A program made the translations under genes and the position numbers. From an uncultured Actinomycetes bacterium (GTDB lineage Bacteria > Actinomycetota > Thermoleophilia > Gaiellales > F1-60-MAGs149), in NCBI GenBank assembly GCA_903873565.1, contig CAIQOY010000027.1, positions 1-11,907 on the forward strand: 11,907 bases of DNA, read 5' to 3'. Every line of letters starts with the position of its first letter. Position 1 is the stretch's first letter. This document shows, in pieces, positions 6,368 through 11,907 of this stretch. The notes beneath the pieces are model-generated. The model made no database searches. It was not told the DNA's origin and worked only from the letters and a program-made list of their open reading frames with translations.

Positions 6368-7228
6368 ATGTCCGACTCCCCCGCCTACGGCGTCAGCTCC
6401 ATGGTGGACCCGCTGCGCCGGGTCCTGATCCGCCGCCCCGTCACCACGGGCGACTTCGCCGGCGCCGGCTGGCGCGCGCCCGACCCGGCCAACCTGGTCG
6501 CCGAGCACGAGGCCTTCGGCGCCCTGCTCGCCGACCTCGGCTGCGAGGTCGTGGTGGCGGAGCCGGCCGACGGCCTCGTCGACGCGGTCTACGTCTGCGA
6601 CCCCGTCTGGGTGTCCGCGCAGGGCGCGATCGTGCTGCGCTCGGCGAAGCCCGCGCGGGTCGGCGAGGGCGACGCGATGGTCCCCGACCTCGAGGCGGCC
6701 GGCGTGCCGATCGCCGGGCGGCTGACGGGCACCGCCACCGCCGATGGCGGCGACATGGTCTGGCTCGACGAGCACACGCTCGCCGTGGCCCGCGGCTACC
6801 GCACGAACGCGGAGGCGCACCGCCAGCTCGACGAGATCCTCGCCGCCGAGGGGGCGCGCACCCTGCGCTTCGACCTCCCGCACGACCAGGGCCCTGCGCA
6901 CGTCCTGCACCTGATGAGCTTCATCTCGCCCGTGGCCCGCGACCTCGCGGTCGTGTTCGAGCCGCTGGCGCCGGTGACGCTGATCCAGGAGCTGCAGGAG
7001 CGCGGCATCCGCATCCTCCCGCTCGACGAGTCCGAGTACCTGTCGATGGGCTGCAACATCCTCGCGGTGCGCCCCGGGGTCGTCGTCGTCCTCGACGGCA
7101 ACCCGAAGATCCGCCGGGCCATGGAGGCGGAGGGCGTCGAGGTGCACGCCTACGCGGGCGCCGACGTCTCGCTCAAGGGCGACGGCGGGCCCACCTGCCT
7201 GACCCGCGAGCTCCTGCGCTCGGCGTGA
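6368..7228 (+). CDS. DDAH-family amidinohydrolase (dimethylarginine dimethylaminohydrolase-like)
   Basis: This is a cytoplasmic protein of 286 aa from the guanidine-modifying (amidinotransferase) superfamily. The order of motifs follows DDAH closely: RRVLIRRP near the N terminus, TADGGDMVWL (126-DGGD-129), GYRTNAEAHRQL (RTN at 145-147), HVLHLMSF with the catalytic His at 181, YLSMGCNIL, and the C-terminal GGPTCLTREL with the nucleophilic Cys277. Human DDAH has the comparable LDGGDVLF, SKRTNQRG, HLKSF and C-terminal Cys. Known DDAH enzymes hydrolyse Nω-methylated arginines to citrulline plus methylamine or dimethylamine; others in the family act on arginine or related guanidines. The substrate here is not proved by sequence. 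It has its own leaderless-type promoter, and its TGA overlaps the GTG of the next gene, so the two are translationally coupled. Confidence 0.87.
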   Translation: MSDSPAYGVSSMVDPLRRVLIRRPVTTGDFAGAGWRAPDPANLVAEHEAFGALLADLGCEVVVAEPADGLVDAVYVCDPVWVSAQGAIVLRSAKPARVGEGDAMVPDLEAAGVPIAGRLTGTATADGGDMVWLDEHTLAVARGYRTNAEAHRQLDEILAAEGARTLRFDLPHDQGPAHVLHLMSFISPVARDLAVVFEPLAPVTLIQELQERGIRILPLDESEYLSMGCNILAVRPGVVVVLDGNPKIRRAMEAEGVEVHAYAGADVSLKGDGGPTCLTRELLRSA

Positions 7229-8229
7229 CCTCGCTGCGCGAGCGGCTGGTCGGGCGCATCCGCGCGGACGGGCCGCTCACGTTCGCGCAGTACATGGAGG
7301 CCGCGCTCTTCGATGCGGAGGCCGGCTTCTACGCGCGCGGGCCCGGCATCGGCCAGGGCGGCCACTTCGCGACCGCGGCGATGGCCCACCCGGCGTTCGC
7401 CGCGGCGGTCGTGGCCGAGGCGGCCGCGACCTGGGAGGACCTCGGCCGGCCGGCGGGCTTCCGGGTCACGGAGGCCGGCCCGGGCACCGGCGGGCTGGCG
7501 CGCCGCGTCGCCGACGGTCTCGCCGCGCTCGCGGTGCCCTGCGAGCTCGTGCTGGTCGAGCGCAGCGCGGGCCTCGCCGCCCGCCAGCGCGAGGCCCTCG
7601 CGGGCCTGCCCGCGCGCTGGGTCCAGCACCCGGGCGAGCTCGCGCCCGCGCCCGGCTTCCTCTACGCCAACGAGGTGCTCGACGCGCTGCCCGTGCGGCT
7701 GCTCGAGTGGCCCGACGAGGTGCTCGTCGATGCCGACCCCGACGGGCGGCTGGTCGAGGCGCGCGCCCCGGCCGACCCCGCCCTGCAGCGGCTCCTGCTC
7801 GACTCGCTGCCGGAGCCCCGACCCGGCGGGCGCTACGCGCTGCGGCCGTCGCTCGACCCGCTTGTGCAGGCGCTGGCGGGCAGCGTCGCCGCGGGGCGGC
7901 TGCTCCTGATCGACTACGGCGGCACCGGCGCCGAGGTGCACGACGGCCGCCGGCCGCCCGTGCGCACCTACATCGGCGGGCAGCCCGGCGGCGACCCGCT
8001 GCAGGCGCCGGGCACGCAGGACATGACGGCCGACGTCGACTTCGGGCAGCTCGCGCGCGCCGCCGAGGCCGCGGGCGTCTCAACCGAGCTGCTCGCGCCG
8101 CAGCCCGACTGGCTCGCCGGTCACGGGTTCGGGGTGGGGCCCGCGGAGGGCCGCACGGAGGAGGACTGGGCGCTCGCCGGGCTCCTCGACGAGCGCCTGC
8201 CCTTCGTCGTCTGGCGCGGCCGGCGCTAG
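7225..8229 (+). CDS. MidA/NDUFAF7-family SAM-dependent methyltransferase
   Basis: The 334-aa product belongs to the COG1565 (DUF185) methyltransferases. The N terminus GPLTFAQYMEAALFDAEAGFY is the family's opening signature. Motif I is EAGPGTGGLAR (83-93), ANEVLDALPV carries conserved Asn149, and LLIDYGGTG, RTYIGG and GTQDMTADVDF follow in the usual order. The human member NDUFAF7 symmetrically dimethylates an arginine of the complex I subunit NDUFS2; the Dictyostelium homologue MidA is also needed for complex I. Bacterial roles are mostly untested. I place the start at GTG 7225, forming GTGA with the DDAH stop (4-nt overlap). It gives MTSLRERL just before the family signature, and no ATG lies near. 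The gene ends in a CTAG shared with the convergent CDGSH gene. Family assignment is firm; protein arginine as substrate is inference. Confidence 0.88.
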   Translation: MTSLRERLVGRIRADGPLTFAQYMEAALFDAEAGFYARGPGIGQGGHFATAAMAHPAFAAAVVAEAAATWEDLGRPAGFRVTEAGPGTGGLARRVADGLAALAVPCELVLVERSAGLAARQREALAGLPARWVQHPGELAPAPGFLYANEVLDALPVRLLEWPDEVLVDADPDGRLVEARAPADPALQRLLLDSLPEPRPGGRYALRPSLDPLVQALAGSVAAGRLLLIDYGGTGAEVHDGRRPPVRTYIGGQPGGDPLQAPGTQDMTADVDFGQLARAAEAAGVSTELLAPQPDWLAGHGFGVGPAEGRTEEDWALAGLLDERLPFVVWRGRR

Positions 8230-8429
8230 TCGCCGACGGTCGGCGCCGACTCGAAGCCGGCCGCCTTGTGCGAGCCGTCGCAGAACGGCTTCGTCTGCGA
8301 GGCGCCGCAGCGGCACAGGAACGCGTCGCCCTCGATGGGGTACGCGTTGCCGTCGACGTCCTCGATCGTGAACGAGCCCGACACCCAGGCGGAGCCGTTC
8401 TTCTTGATGCGGATGGTGCAGTCGGCCAT
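8226..8429 (-). CDS. CDGSH iron-sulfur domain protein
   Basis: This small protein of 67 aa contains one complete CDGSH motif, CRCGASQTKPFCDGSH (about residues 39-54). The three Cys and one His in it ligate a redox-active, labile [2Fe-2S] cluster in this family. The N-terminal half (residues 1-36, ADCTIRIKKNGSAWVSGSF) is a beta-rich strand set typical of stand-alone bacterial members. There is no membrane anchor, unlike mitoNEET, so it should be cytoplasmic. It probably transfers electrons or clusters, but no partner is visible. The start has a good ribosome binding site, AAGGGGAGG (8444-8436), 6 nt before the ATG. Its stop codon is TAG on the minus strand, inside the CTAG that also ends the methyltransferase. 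Confidence 0.92.
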   Translation of the reverse strand: MADCTIRIKKNGSAWVSGSFTIEDVDGNAYPIEGDAFLCRCGASQTKPFCDGSHKAAGFESAPTVGD

Positions 8430-8474
8430 GGCCGTCCTCCCCTTCGTGCGTGTGGGCGCAAGTGTGCCACGTCG

Positions 8475-8490
8475 CGGGGCGGGCGCCCCG
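8475..8490. other. Perfect 6-bp hairpin between the groEL terminator and the CDGSH gene
   Basis: CGGGGC (8475-8480) pairs with GCCCCG (8485-8490) around GGGC. It lies 8 nt beyond the groEL terminator hairpin and about 46 nt before the CDGSH start. It may reinforce termination or belong to the CDGSH control region; chance is also possible in GC-rich DNA. Confidence 0.3.
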
Positions 8491-8498
8491 GAATGCGC

Positions 8499-8528
8499 GA
8501 AGGGCCCCGGCCGGAGCCGGGACCCTTC
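8499..8528 (-). terminator. Terminator hairpin of the groES-groEL operon
   Basis: A 13-bp stem closes on a four-base loop (8512-8515). The one non-Watson-Crick position, C8505 against A8522, becomes a G-U pair only in RNA made from the minus strand, so the hairpin is best in the groEL direction. It lies 42 nt after the groEL stop. There is no strong U-tract. Confidence 0.7.
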
Positions 8529-8570
8529 GGGTCGTGCGATCGGATCGGGCGCGGGGCCCGAGCCGGATTC

Positions 8571-10202
8571 CTACATCATGCCGCCCATGCCGCCCATGTC
8601 GGGCATGCCGCCGCCACCGGCGGCCGGCTTCTCGGGCGCCTCGACGACGATGCACTCCGTCGTGAGGATGTTCTTCGCGATCGACGCGGCGTTCTGCAGC
8701 GCCGAGCGGGTGACCATGGCGGGGTCGATGATGCCCGCCTTGACCAGGTCGACCATCTCGCCCGAGTCGACGTTGAGGCCGAAGCCGGCCTTCGCCGCGC
8801 GGATGTCGGAGACGACGACGGAGCCCTCCAGGCCCGCGTTGATCGCGAGCTGGCGGATCGGCTCCTCGAGGGCCCGGCGGATGATCTTCTGGCCGGTCGC
8901 CTCGTCGTGGTGCGACTCGTCGATCTTGAGCTTCGTCGCCGCGGTCAGCAGCGCGACGCCGCCGCCCGGCACGATGCCCTCCTCGAGGGCCGCGCGGGTG
9001 GCCTGCAGCGCGTCCTCGACGCGGTGCTTCTTCTCCTTCATCTCGGTCTCGGTGGCCGCGCCGACCTTGACCACGGCGACGCCGCCGGACAGCTTCGCGA
9101 GGCGCTCCTGGAGCTTCTCGCGATCGAAGTCGGAGTCGGTGTTCTCGATCTCCTGCTTGATCTGCTTGATCCGGGCCTTGATGTCGTCGCCCTTGCCGCC
9201 GCCGTCGATGATGGTCGTGTGGTCCTTGTCGACCACGACGCGGCGCGCGCGGCCCAGCTGGGCCACGGCCGTGTTCTCGAGCTTGAGGCCCATCTCCTCG
9301 GTGATCACCTCGCCGCCCGTGAGGATCGCGATGTCCTCGAGCATGCGCTTGCGGCGGTCGCCGAAGCCGGGGGCCTTGACCGCGACGACCGTGAAGGTGC
9401 CGCGGAGCTTGTTGACGACGATCGTCGCCAGGGCCTCGCCCTCGAGGTCCTCGGCGATGATCAGCAGCGGCTTGCCGCTCTGGATGACCTGCTCGAGGAT
9501 CGGCAGGACGTCCTTGACCGCGCCGATCTTCTGGTTGGCGATCAGGATGTACGGATCCTCGAGGACGGCCTCCATGCGATCGGAGTCCGTGATCATGTAC
9601 GGGGAGATGTAGCCCTTCTCGAACTGCATGCCCTCGGTGAACTCGAGGTCGAGGCCGAAGGTCTGGCCGTCCTCGACGTTGACGACGCCGTCCTTGCCGA
9701 CCTTCTCGATCGCGTCGGCGATCACGTCGCCGATCTCGCGGTCACGGGCCGAGATCGTCGCGACGCGGGCGATGTCCTCCTTGCCGGACACCTCCTTGGC
9801 CTGCGCCTTGATGTTGGCGACGGCCTGCTCGACGGCCTTCTCGATGCCGCGCTTGAGGCCCATCGGGTTGGCGCCGGCCGTGACGTTGCGCAGGCCCTCG
9901 CGGACGATGGCCTGGGCGAGCACGGTGGCGGTGGTGGTGCCGTCGCCCGCCACGTCGTTGGTCGCCGTGGCGACCTCGCGGACGAGCTGGGCGCCCTGGT
10001 TCTCGAACGGGTCCTCGAGCTCGATCTCGCGGGCGATGGAGACGCCGTCGTTGGTGATCGTCGGGGCGCCGAACTTCTTGTCGAGGACGACGTAGCGGCC
10101 CTTGGGGCCGAGCGTCACCTTGACGGCGTCGGCGAGGATGTCGACGCCGCGCTGGAGCGAGCGGCGCGCGTCCTCGTTGAAGCGGAGGTCCTTGTGTGCC
10201 AT
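8571..10202 (-). CDS. groEL: Chaperonin GroEL (60 kDa), GGM-tailed
   Basis: This is a full-length 543-aa Hsp60 subunit that forms the double-ring ATP-driven folding chamber with GroES. Family landmarks are present in order: KVTLGPKGRYVVLDKKFGAP, the nucleotide-binding DGTTTATVLAQAIV (about 86-99), apical-domain segments, and EEGIVPGGGVALL near residue 410. The C terminus is the flexible GGM-rich tail (GGGGMPDMGGMGGMM). The ATG at 10202 is preceded by GAGGTAA. The gap to groES is only 36 bp, so the two are co-transcribed and share the upstream CIRCE control. In many Actinomycetota the groES-linked GroEL1 has a His-rich tail while a separate GroEL2 carries GGM; this copy has GGM, which suggests it is the housekeeping chaperonin. 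Confidence 0.98.
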   Translation of the reverse strand: MAHKDLRFNEDARRSLQRGVDILADAVKVTLGPKGRYVVLDKKFGAPTITNDGVSIAREIELEDPFENQGAQLVREVATATNDVAGDGTTTATVLAQAIVREGLRNVTAGANPMGLKRGIEKAVEQAVANIKAQAKEVSGKEDIARVATISARDREIGDVIADAIEKVGKDGVVNVEDGQTFGLDLEFTEGMQFEKGYISPYMITDSDRMEAVLEDPYILIANQKIGAVKDVLPILEQVIQSGKPLLIIAEDLEGEALATIVVNKLRGTFTVVAVKAPGFGDRRKRMLEDIAILTGGEVITEEMGLKLENTAVAQLGRARRVVVDKDHTTIIDGGGKGDDIKARIKQIKQEIENTDSDFDREKLQERLAKLSGGVAVVKVGAATETEMKEKKHRVEDALQATRAALEEGIVPGGGVALLTAATKLKIDESHHDEATGQKIIRRALEEPIRQLAINAGLEGSVVVSDIRAAKAGFGLNVDSGEMVDLVKAGIIDPAMVTRSALQNAASIAKNILTTECIVVEAPEKPAAGGGGMPDMGGMGGMM

Positions 10203-10238
10203 GTGGGTGTTACCTCGGTGGAAGGGGAGGGAGGGGTG

Positions 10239-10547
10239 CTACTTCTTGCCCTTGGCGGCGGGCTTGCCGATGACGGCGAGGACGTCGGACTCGCGCAGGA
10301 TCAGGTAATCCCGGCCGCCGTCCTTGACCTCGGTGCCGCCGTACTTGGAGAACAGGATCACGTCGCCGACCTCGATCTCGAGGGGGACGTGGTGGCCGAA
10401 CTCGTAGTGGCCCGAGCCGACGGCCAGGACCTTCGCGCGCTGGGGCTTCTCCTGCGCGGTGTCGGGGAGCACGATGCCGCTGGCGGTCGTCTGCTCCTCC
10501 TCGAGCACTTCGGCGACGATGCGGTCGCCAAGGGGCTTGAGGTTCAT
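10239..10547 (-). CDS. groES: Co-chaperonin GroES (10 kDa)
   Basis: The 102-aa GroES caps the GroEL ring. The sequence starts MNLKPLGDRIVAE, carries the mobile loop with EEQTTASGIVLPDTA (residues 17-31, including the GroEL-binding Ile-Val-Leu), and continues with VGDVILFSKYGGTEV and YLILRESDVLAV. A Lys/Ala tail (KPAAKGKK) ends it. A longer in-frame ORF reaches 10661, but the conserved N terminus and a GGAGG ribosome binding site (10557-10553), 5 nt before the ATG, fix the start at 10547. The upstream region holds two CIRCE operators, so heat-shock control by HrcA is expected. Confidence 0.97.
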   Translation of the reverse strand: MNLKPLGDRIVAEVLEEEQTTASGIVLPDTAQEKPQRAKVLAVGSGHYEFGHHVPLEIEVGDVILFSKYGGTEVKDGGRDYLILRESDVLAVIGKPAAKGKK

Positions 10548-10586
10548 GGATACCTCCAAGTCAGGGGGTTGGACGGGTGGAAAGCG

Positions 10587-10613
10587 TTGGCACTCTCTTC
10601 GCAGGAGTGCCAG
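10587..10613. promoter_or_regulatory. CIRCE operator, proximal to groES
   Basis: TTGGCACTC (10587-10595), nine spacer bases and GAGTGCCAG (10605-10613) form the CIRCE inverted repeat, with one arm mismatch. The canonical form is TTAGCACTC-N9-GAGTGCTAA. HrcA binds it and represses groESL until heat shock. It ends 39 nt upstream of the groES start, where it would overlap the transcription start. Confidence 0.9.
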
Positions 10614-10618
10614 ACCGC

Positions 10619-10647
10619 AGACTGCCACAGGTTCCCGCGGCGCGCAA
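10619..10647 (-). promoter_or_regulatory. Possible groES promoter between the two CIRCE elements
   Basis: On the minus strand TTGCGC (10647-10642) and CAGTCT (10624-10619) are separated by 17 nt. This would place transcription start about 10612, within the first bases of the proximal CIRCE. Both hexamers are weak matches, so the call rests mainly on spacing and on the place where HrcA operators usually lie. Confidence 0.35.
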
Positions 10648-10655
10648 ACGGGAAC
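10631..10655. repeat. Inverted repeat between the two CIRCE elements
   Basis: GTTCCCG (10631-10637) and CGGGAAC (10649-10655) form a perfect 7-bp inverted repeat with an 11-bp spacer. It abuts the distal CIRCE and overlaps the putative -35. It could be a second operator or the stem of an RNA hairpin. It does not match CIRCE or a HAIR (HspR) box. Confidence 0.4.
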
Positions 10656-10681
10656 TGGCAATCTCAGCGCCTGAGTGCCAG
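10655..10681. promoter_or_regulatory. Second CIRCE operator, distal
   Basis: CTGGCAATC (10655-10663), nine spacer bases and GAGTGCCAG (10673-10681) form another CIRCE with one arm mismatch. Its centre is 68 bp from the proximal copy. Two tandem CIRCEs at groESL fit strong HrcA repression. It lies about 49 bp from the MFS gene's stop codon. Confidence 0.85.
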
Positions 10682-10693
10682 ATCTTCACCGCG

Positions 10694-10715
10694 AACCCGC
10701 ATCAGATGGCGGGTT
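10694..10715 (-). terminator. Likely terminator hairpin of the MFS transporter gene
   Basis: AACCCGC (10694-10700) pairs perfectly with GCGGGTT (10709-10715) around an eight-base loop. It lies 14 nt after the MFS stop codon and just before the CIRCE region, so it would insulate groES from MFS read-through. There is no U-tract on the minus strand. Confidence 0.5.
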
Positions 10716-10729
10716 TCCCGGGTCCGGGG

Positions 10730-11890
10730 CTAGTGCGCGAGCCCGCGCGCCTTGGCCTGCTCGCGGAACACCACCGCGCCCCCGAGCAGCAGCACGACGA
10801 CCGCGGCCGCGAGCGCGTAGGCGAAGGGGTCGCCGACCGCCTGCGCGATCGGCGCGACCACCAGCGGCGTGACCGCGAAGCCCCCCGACCAGACCATGTT
10901 CGCGAGCGCGCTGCCCGTGCCGTGGGAGAGGCCGAGGTCGTCCGCCGCGTGCGTGATCAGCGGGAACATGCCCGTCATCAGGATCGGGAAGAACGGCCCG
11001 ATCGCGACCAGCACCCCGAGGATCGCCCAGCTCGGCAGCGGGAAGACGAGGATCAGCGGCATCAGGCCGAGGCCGACCCCGCCGACCAGCGCGATCCGGA
11101 ACGAGCCGACGCGCTCGCCGAGCCGGCCGGCCAGCCAGCCGCCGATGATCCCGAGCACGGCGCCCGCGCCGATCGCGATCCCGATCGCCGCCGAGCTGAC
11201 CCCGCGCTCGCCGAGGGCGAGCGGGGCCAGCAGGTCGACCGCGGCCACCCCGGCCGCGTCCGCCAGGGCGAAGCAGAGCGAGCAGAGGACGAGCGGGTGG
11301 CGGATCAGCCGCCCCACCGTGCTGTGCAGCGGCGGGTCGCGAGGCAGGTCGGCCCCGGCCGGCGCCGCGATCGTGAGGGCGAGCGCCACGACGCCGAGCG
11401 CGCCGGCGATCGCGAAGGCGACGACGAACGAGGTGGCGTCGGCGAGGGCGCCGAGCGCCGGGCCCGCCACGGCGCCCGCCGAGAGGACGCCGGAGATGGT
11501 GCCGACGGCGCGCGAGCGGCCCTCGGGCGGCGTGTTGCCCGTCAGCCAGGCCATCGCGGCGGCCCAGCCGATGCCGCCGCCGATGCCCTGCAGGAGGCGC
11601 GCGAGGATCAGGATCTCGCCGTTCGGGGCCCACGCGAACAGGAGCGAGGAGAGCAGGAACATCGAGGTGCCGATCATCACCACGCGGCGCGGGCCGACGC
11701 GCCCGGCCAGCCAGCCCGCCGGCGTGACCGTGATCAGGAAGGCGAGCGGGTAGCCCGCGAGCAGGATGCCCGCCTCGACCTTGGAGAGGTCGAAGCGCTC
11801 CGCGTACCAGGGCAGGAGGGGGACGATCGCCAGGTACAGCAGCGCGTCCACGAACATCGTGGCCGCGACGGCGAGGAAGAGCCGGCGCAT
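10730..11890 (-). CDS. Major facilitator superfamily transporter, 12-helix (DHA1-like)
   Basis: The 386-aa integral membrane protein fits 12 helices with a short central loop. Helix 1 carries an Asp (FVDALLYLAIVPLLP), as in many DHA1 drug/H+ antiporters. The conserved motif A loop between helices 2 and 3 reads GWLAGRVGPRRV, and helix 4 has RLLQGIGGGIGWAAAMAWL with its conserved Arg. A second, partial motif A copy (GWLAGRLGERVGS) starts the C-terminal half, as expected from internal duplication. Substrate cannot be read from sequence; a drug or metabolite exporter is only the default family guess. The ATG is preceded by a leaderless-type promoter and no ribosome binding site. The protein ends QAKARGLAH, and its gene is unlinked to groES functionally as far as I can see. 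Confidence 0.9.
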   Translation of the reverse strand: MRRLFLAVAATMFVDALLYLAIVPLLPWYAERFDLSKVEAGILLAGYPLAFLITVTPAGWLAGRVGPRRVVMIGTSMFLLSSLLFAWAPNGEILILARLLQGIGGGIGWAAAMAWLTGNTPPEGRSRAVGTISGVLSAGAVAGPALGALADATSFVVAFAIAGALGVVALALTIAAPAGADLPRDPPLHSTVGRLIRHPLVLCSLCFALADAAGVAAVDLLAPLALGERGVSSAAIGIAIGAGAVLGIIGGWLAGRLGERVGSFRIALVGGVGLGLMPLILVFPLPSWAILGVLVAIGPFFPILMTGMFPLITHAADDLGLSHGTGSALANMVWSGGFAVTPLVVAPIAQAVGDPFAYALAAAVVVLLLGGAVVFREQAKARGLAH

Positions 11891-11897
11891 CGGCGGG

Positions 11898-11903
11898 AGT
11901 CTA
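11898..11903 (-). promoter_or_regulatory. Putative -10 element (TAGACT) giving a leaderless MFS transcript
   Basis: GGGC precedes TAGACT on the minus strand, and the hexamer ends exactly 7 nt before the ATG at 11890. The intervening CCCGCCG contains no Shine-Dalgarno. The spacing equals that at the DDAH gene. Any -35 lies beyond the window edge. Confidence 0.5.
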
Positions 11904-11907
11904 GCCC

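Noticed and set aside
4169..7147. A 992-codon open frame on the minus strand opposite the methyltransferase, mannosyltransferase and DDAH genes
   Set aside because: It is rich in Arg, Gly, Glu, Asp, His and Ala with no domain, and lies exactly opposite three clear genes. In DNA with nearly all G/C third positions, stop codons are rare in the other frames.
4414..8229. A 1271-codon plus-strand frame that joins the methyltransferase region to the MidA-like protein
   Set aside because: Only its last 334 residues are real (the MidA/NDUFAF7 protein from GTG 7225). The rest is an Arg/Pro/Ala-rich out-of-frame reading of three other genes, not a fusion protein.
10548..10661. An N-terminal extension of GroES from 10661
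   Set aside because: It would translate the proximal CIRCE and the ribosome binding site. GroES proteins begin at the MNLKPLGD position with the GGAGG just before it.
7707..10733. A 1008-codon open frame on the plus strand opposite groEL and groES
   Set aside because: It runs antisense through firmly identified groEL and groES genes, and its sequence is a low-complexity Asp/Leu/Val/Gly/Arg mix. It is a composition artefact.
1..11907. A phage-defence island, mobile element, CRISPR array or replication origin
   Set aside because: I looked for transposase, integrase, nuclease or repeat-spacer patterns and DnaA-box clusters on both strands and saw none. The genes are ordinary core and envelope functions with uniform codon use.

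Overview
The window looks like an ordinary chromosomal segment of a very high-GC bacterium (by eye above 70% GC, third codon positions almost all G or C). The mix of genes points to Actinomycetota, possibly the Thermoleophilia: a PIG-V-type mannosyltransferase, an AUR1-like PAP2 protein, a CIRCE-controlled groES-groEL pair and frequent leaderless-type promoters. The phylum call is inference; nothing here is diagnostic of a genus. I see no insertion sequence, phage gene, CRISPR array or origin.

Layout. At the left edge the start of an unidentified one-helix membrane protein runs leftward (to 151). It diverges from a secreted coiled-coil NlpC/P60 cell-wall hydrolase (311-1456), which is followed by a tRNA-Arg gene with a GCG anticodon (1500-1572) and a strong bidirectional hairpin. 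Two leftward genes follow: a small hypothetical protein loosely resembling the Api92/YubB family (1618-2169) and the folate-binding Fe-S maintenance protein YgfZ (2264-3160). Diverging from ygfZ is a rightward cluster: an AUR1-like PAP2 phosphatase/transferase (3220-4194), a zinc-ribbon SAM methyltransferase (4211-5179) and a multi-pass PIG-V-like mannosyltransferase (5186-6349). With gaps of 16 and 6 bp these three look like one operon for envelope lipid or glycan chemistry.

A leaderless-type promoter then introduces a DDAH-family amidinohydrolase (6368-7228), whose stop codon overlaps the GTG start of a MidA/NDUFAF7-type methyltransferase (7225-8229). This pair is the most intriguing combination in the window: one family can dimethylate protein arginine and the other hydrolyses methylated arginines. 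The methyltransferase converges on a small CDGSH iron-sulfur protein (8226-8429, minus), and the two genes share a single CTAG as both stop codons.

The right third is the leftward groES-groEL operon (10547 to 8571). It ends in a clear hairpin and is preceded by two tandem CIRCE operators, so it is very likely repressed by HrcA. A leftward MFS transporter (11890-10730) ends just upstream behind its own hairpin, and its promoter lies at the window edge.

A recurring signal is a TANNNT hexamer whose last base lies only 6-7 nt before the start codon (genes starting at 151, 6368 and 11890). Genes with longer leaders (1618-2169, 3220, CDGSH, groES, groEL) carry Shine-Dalgarno sequences instead.
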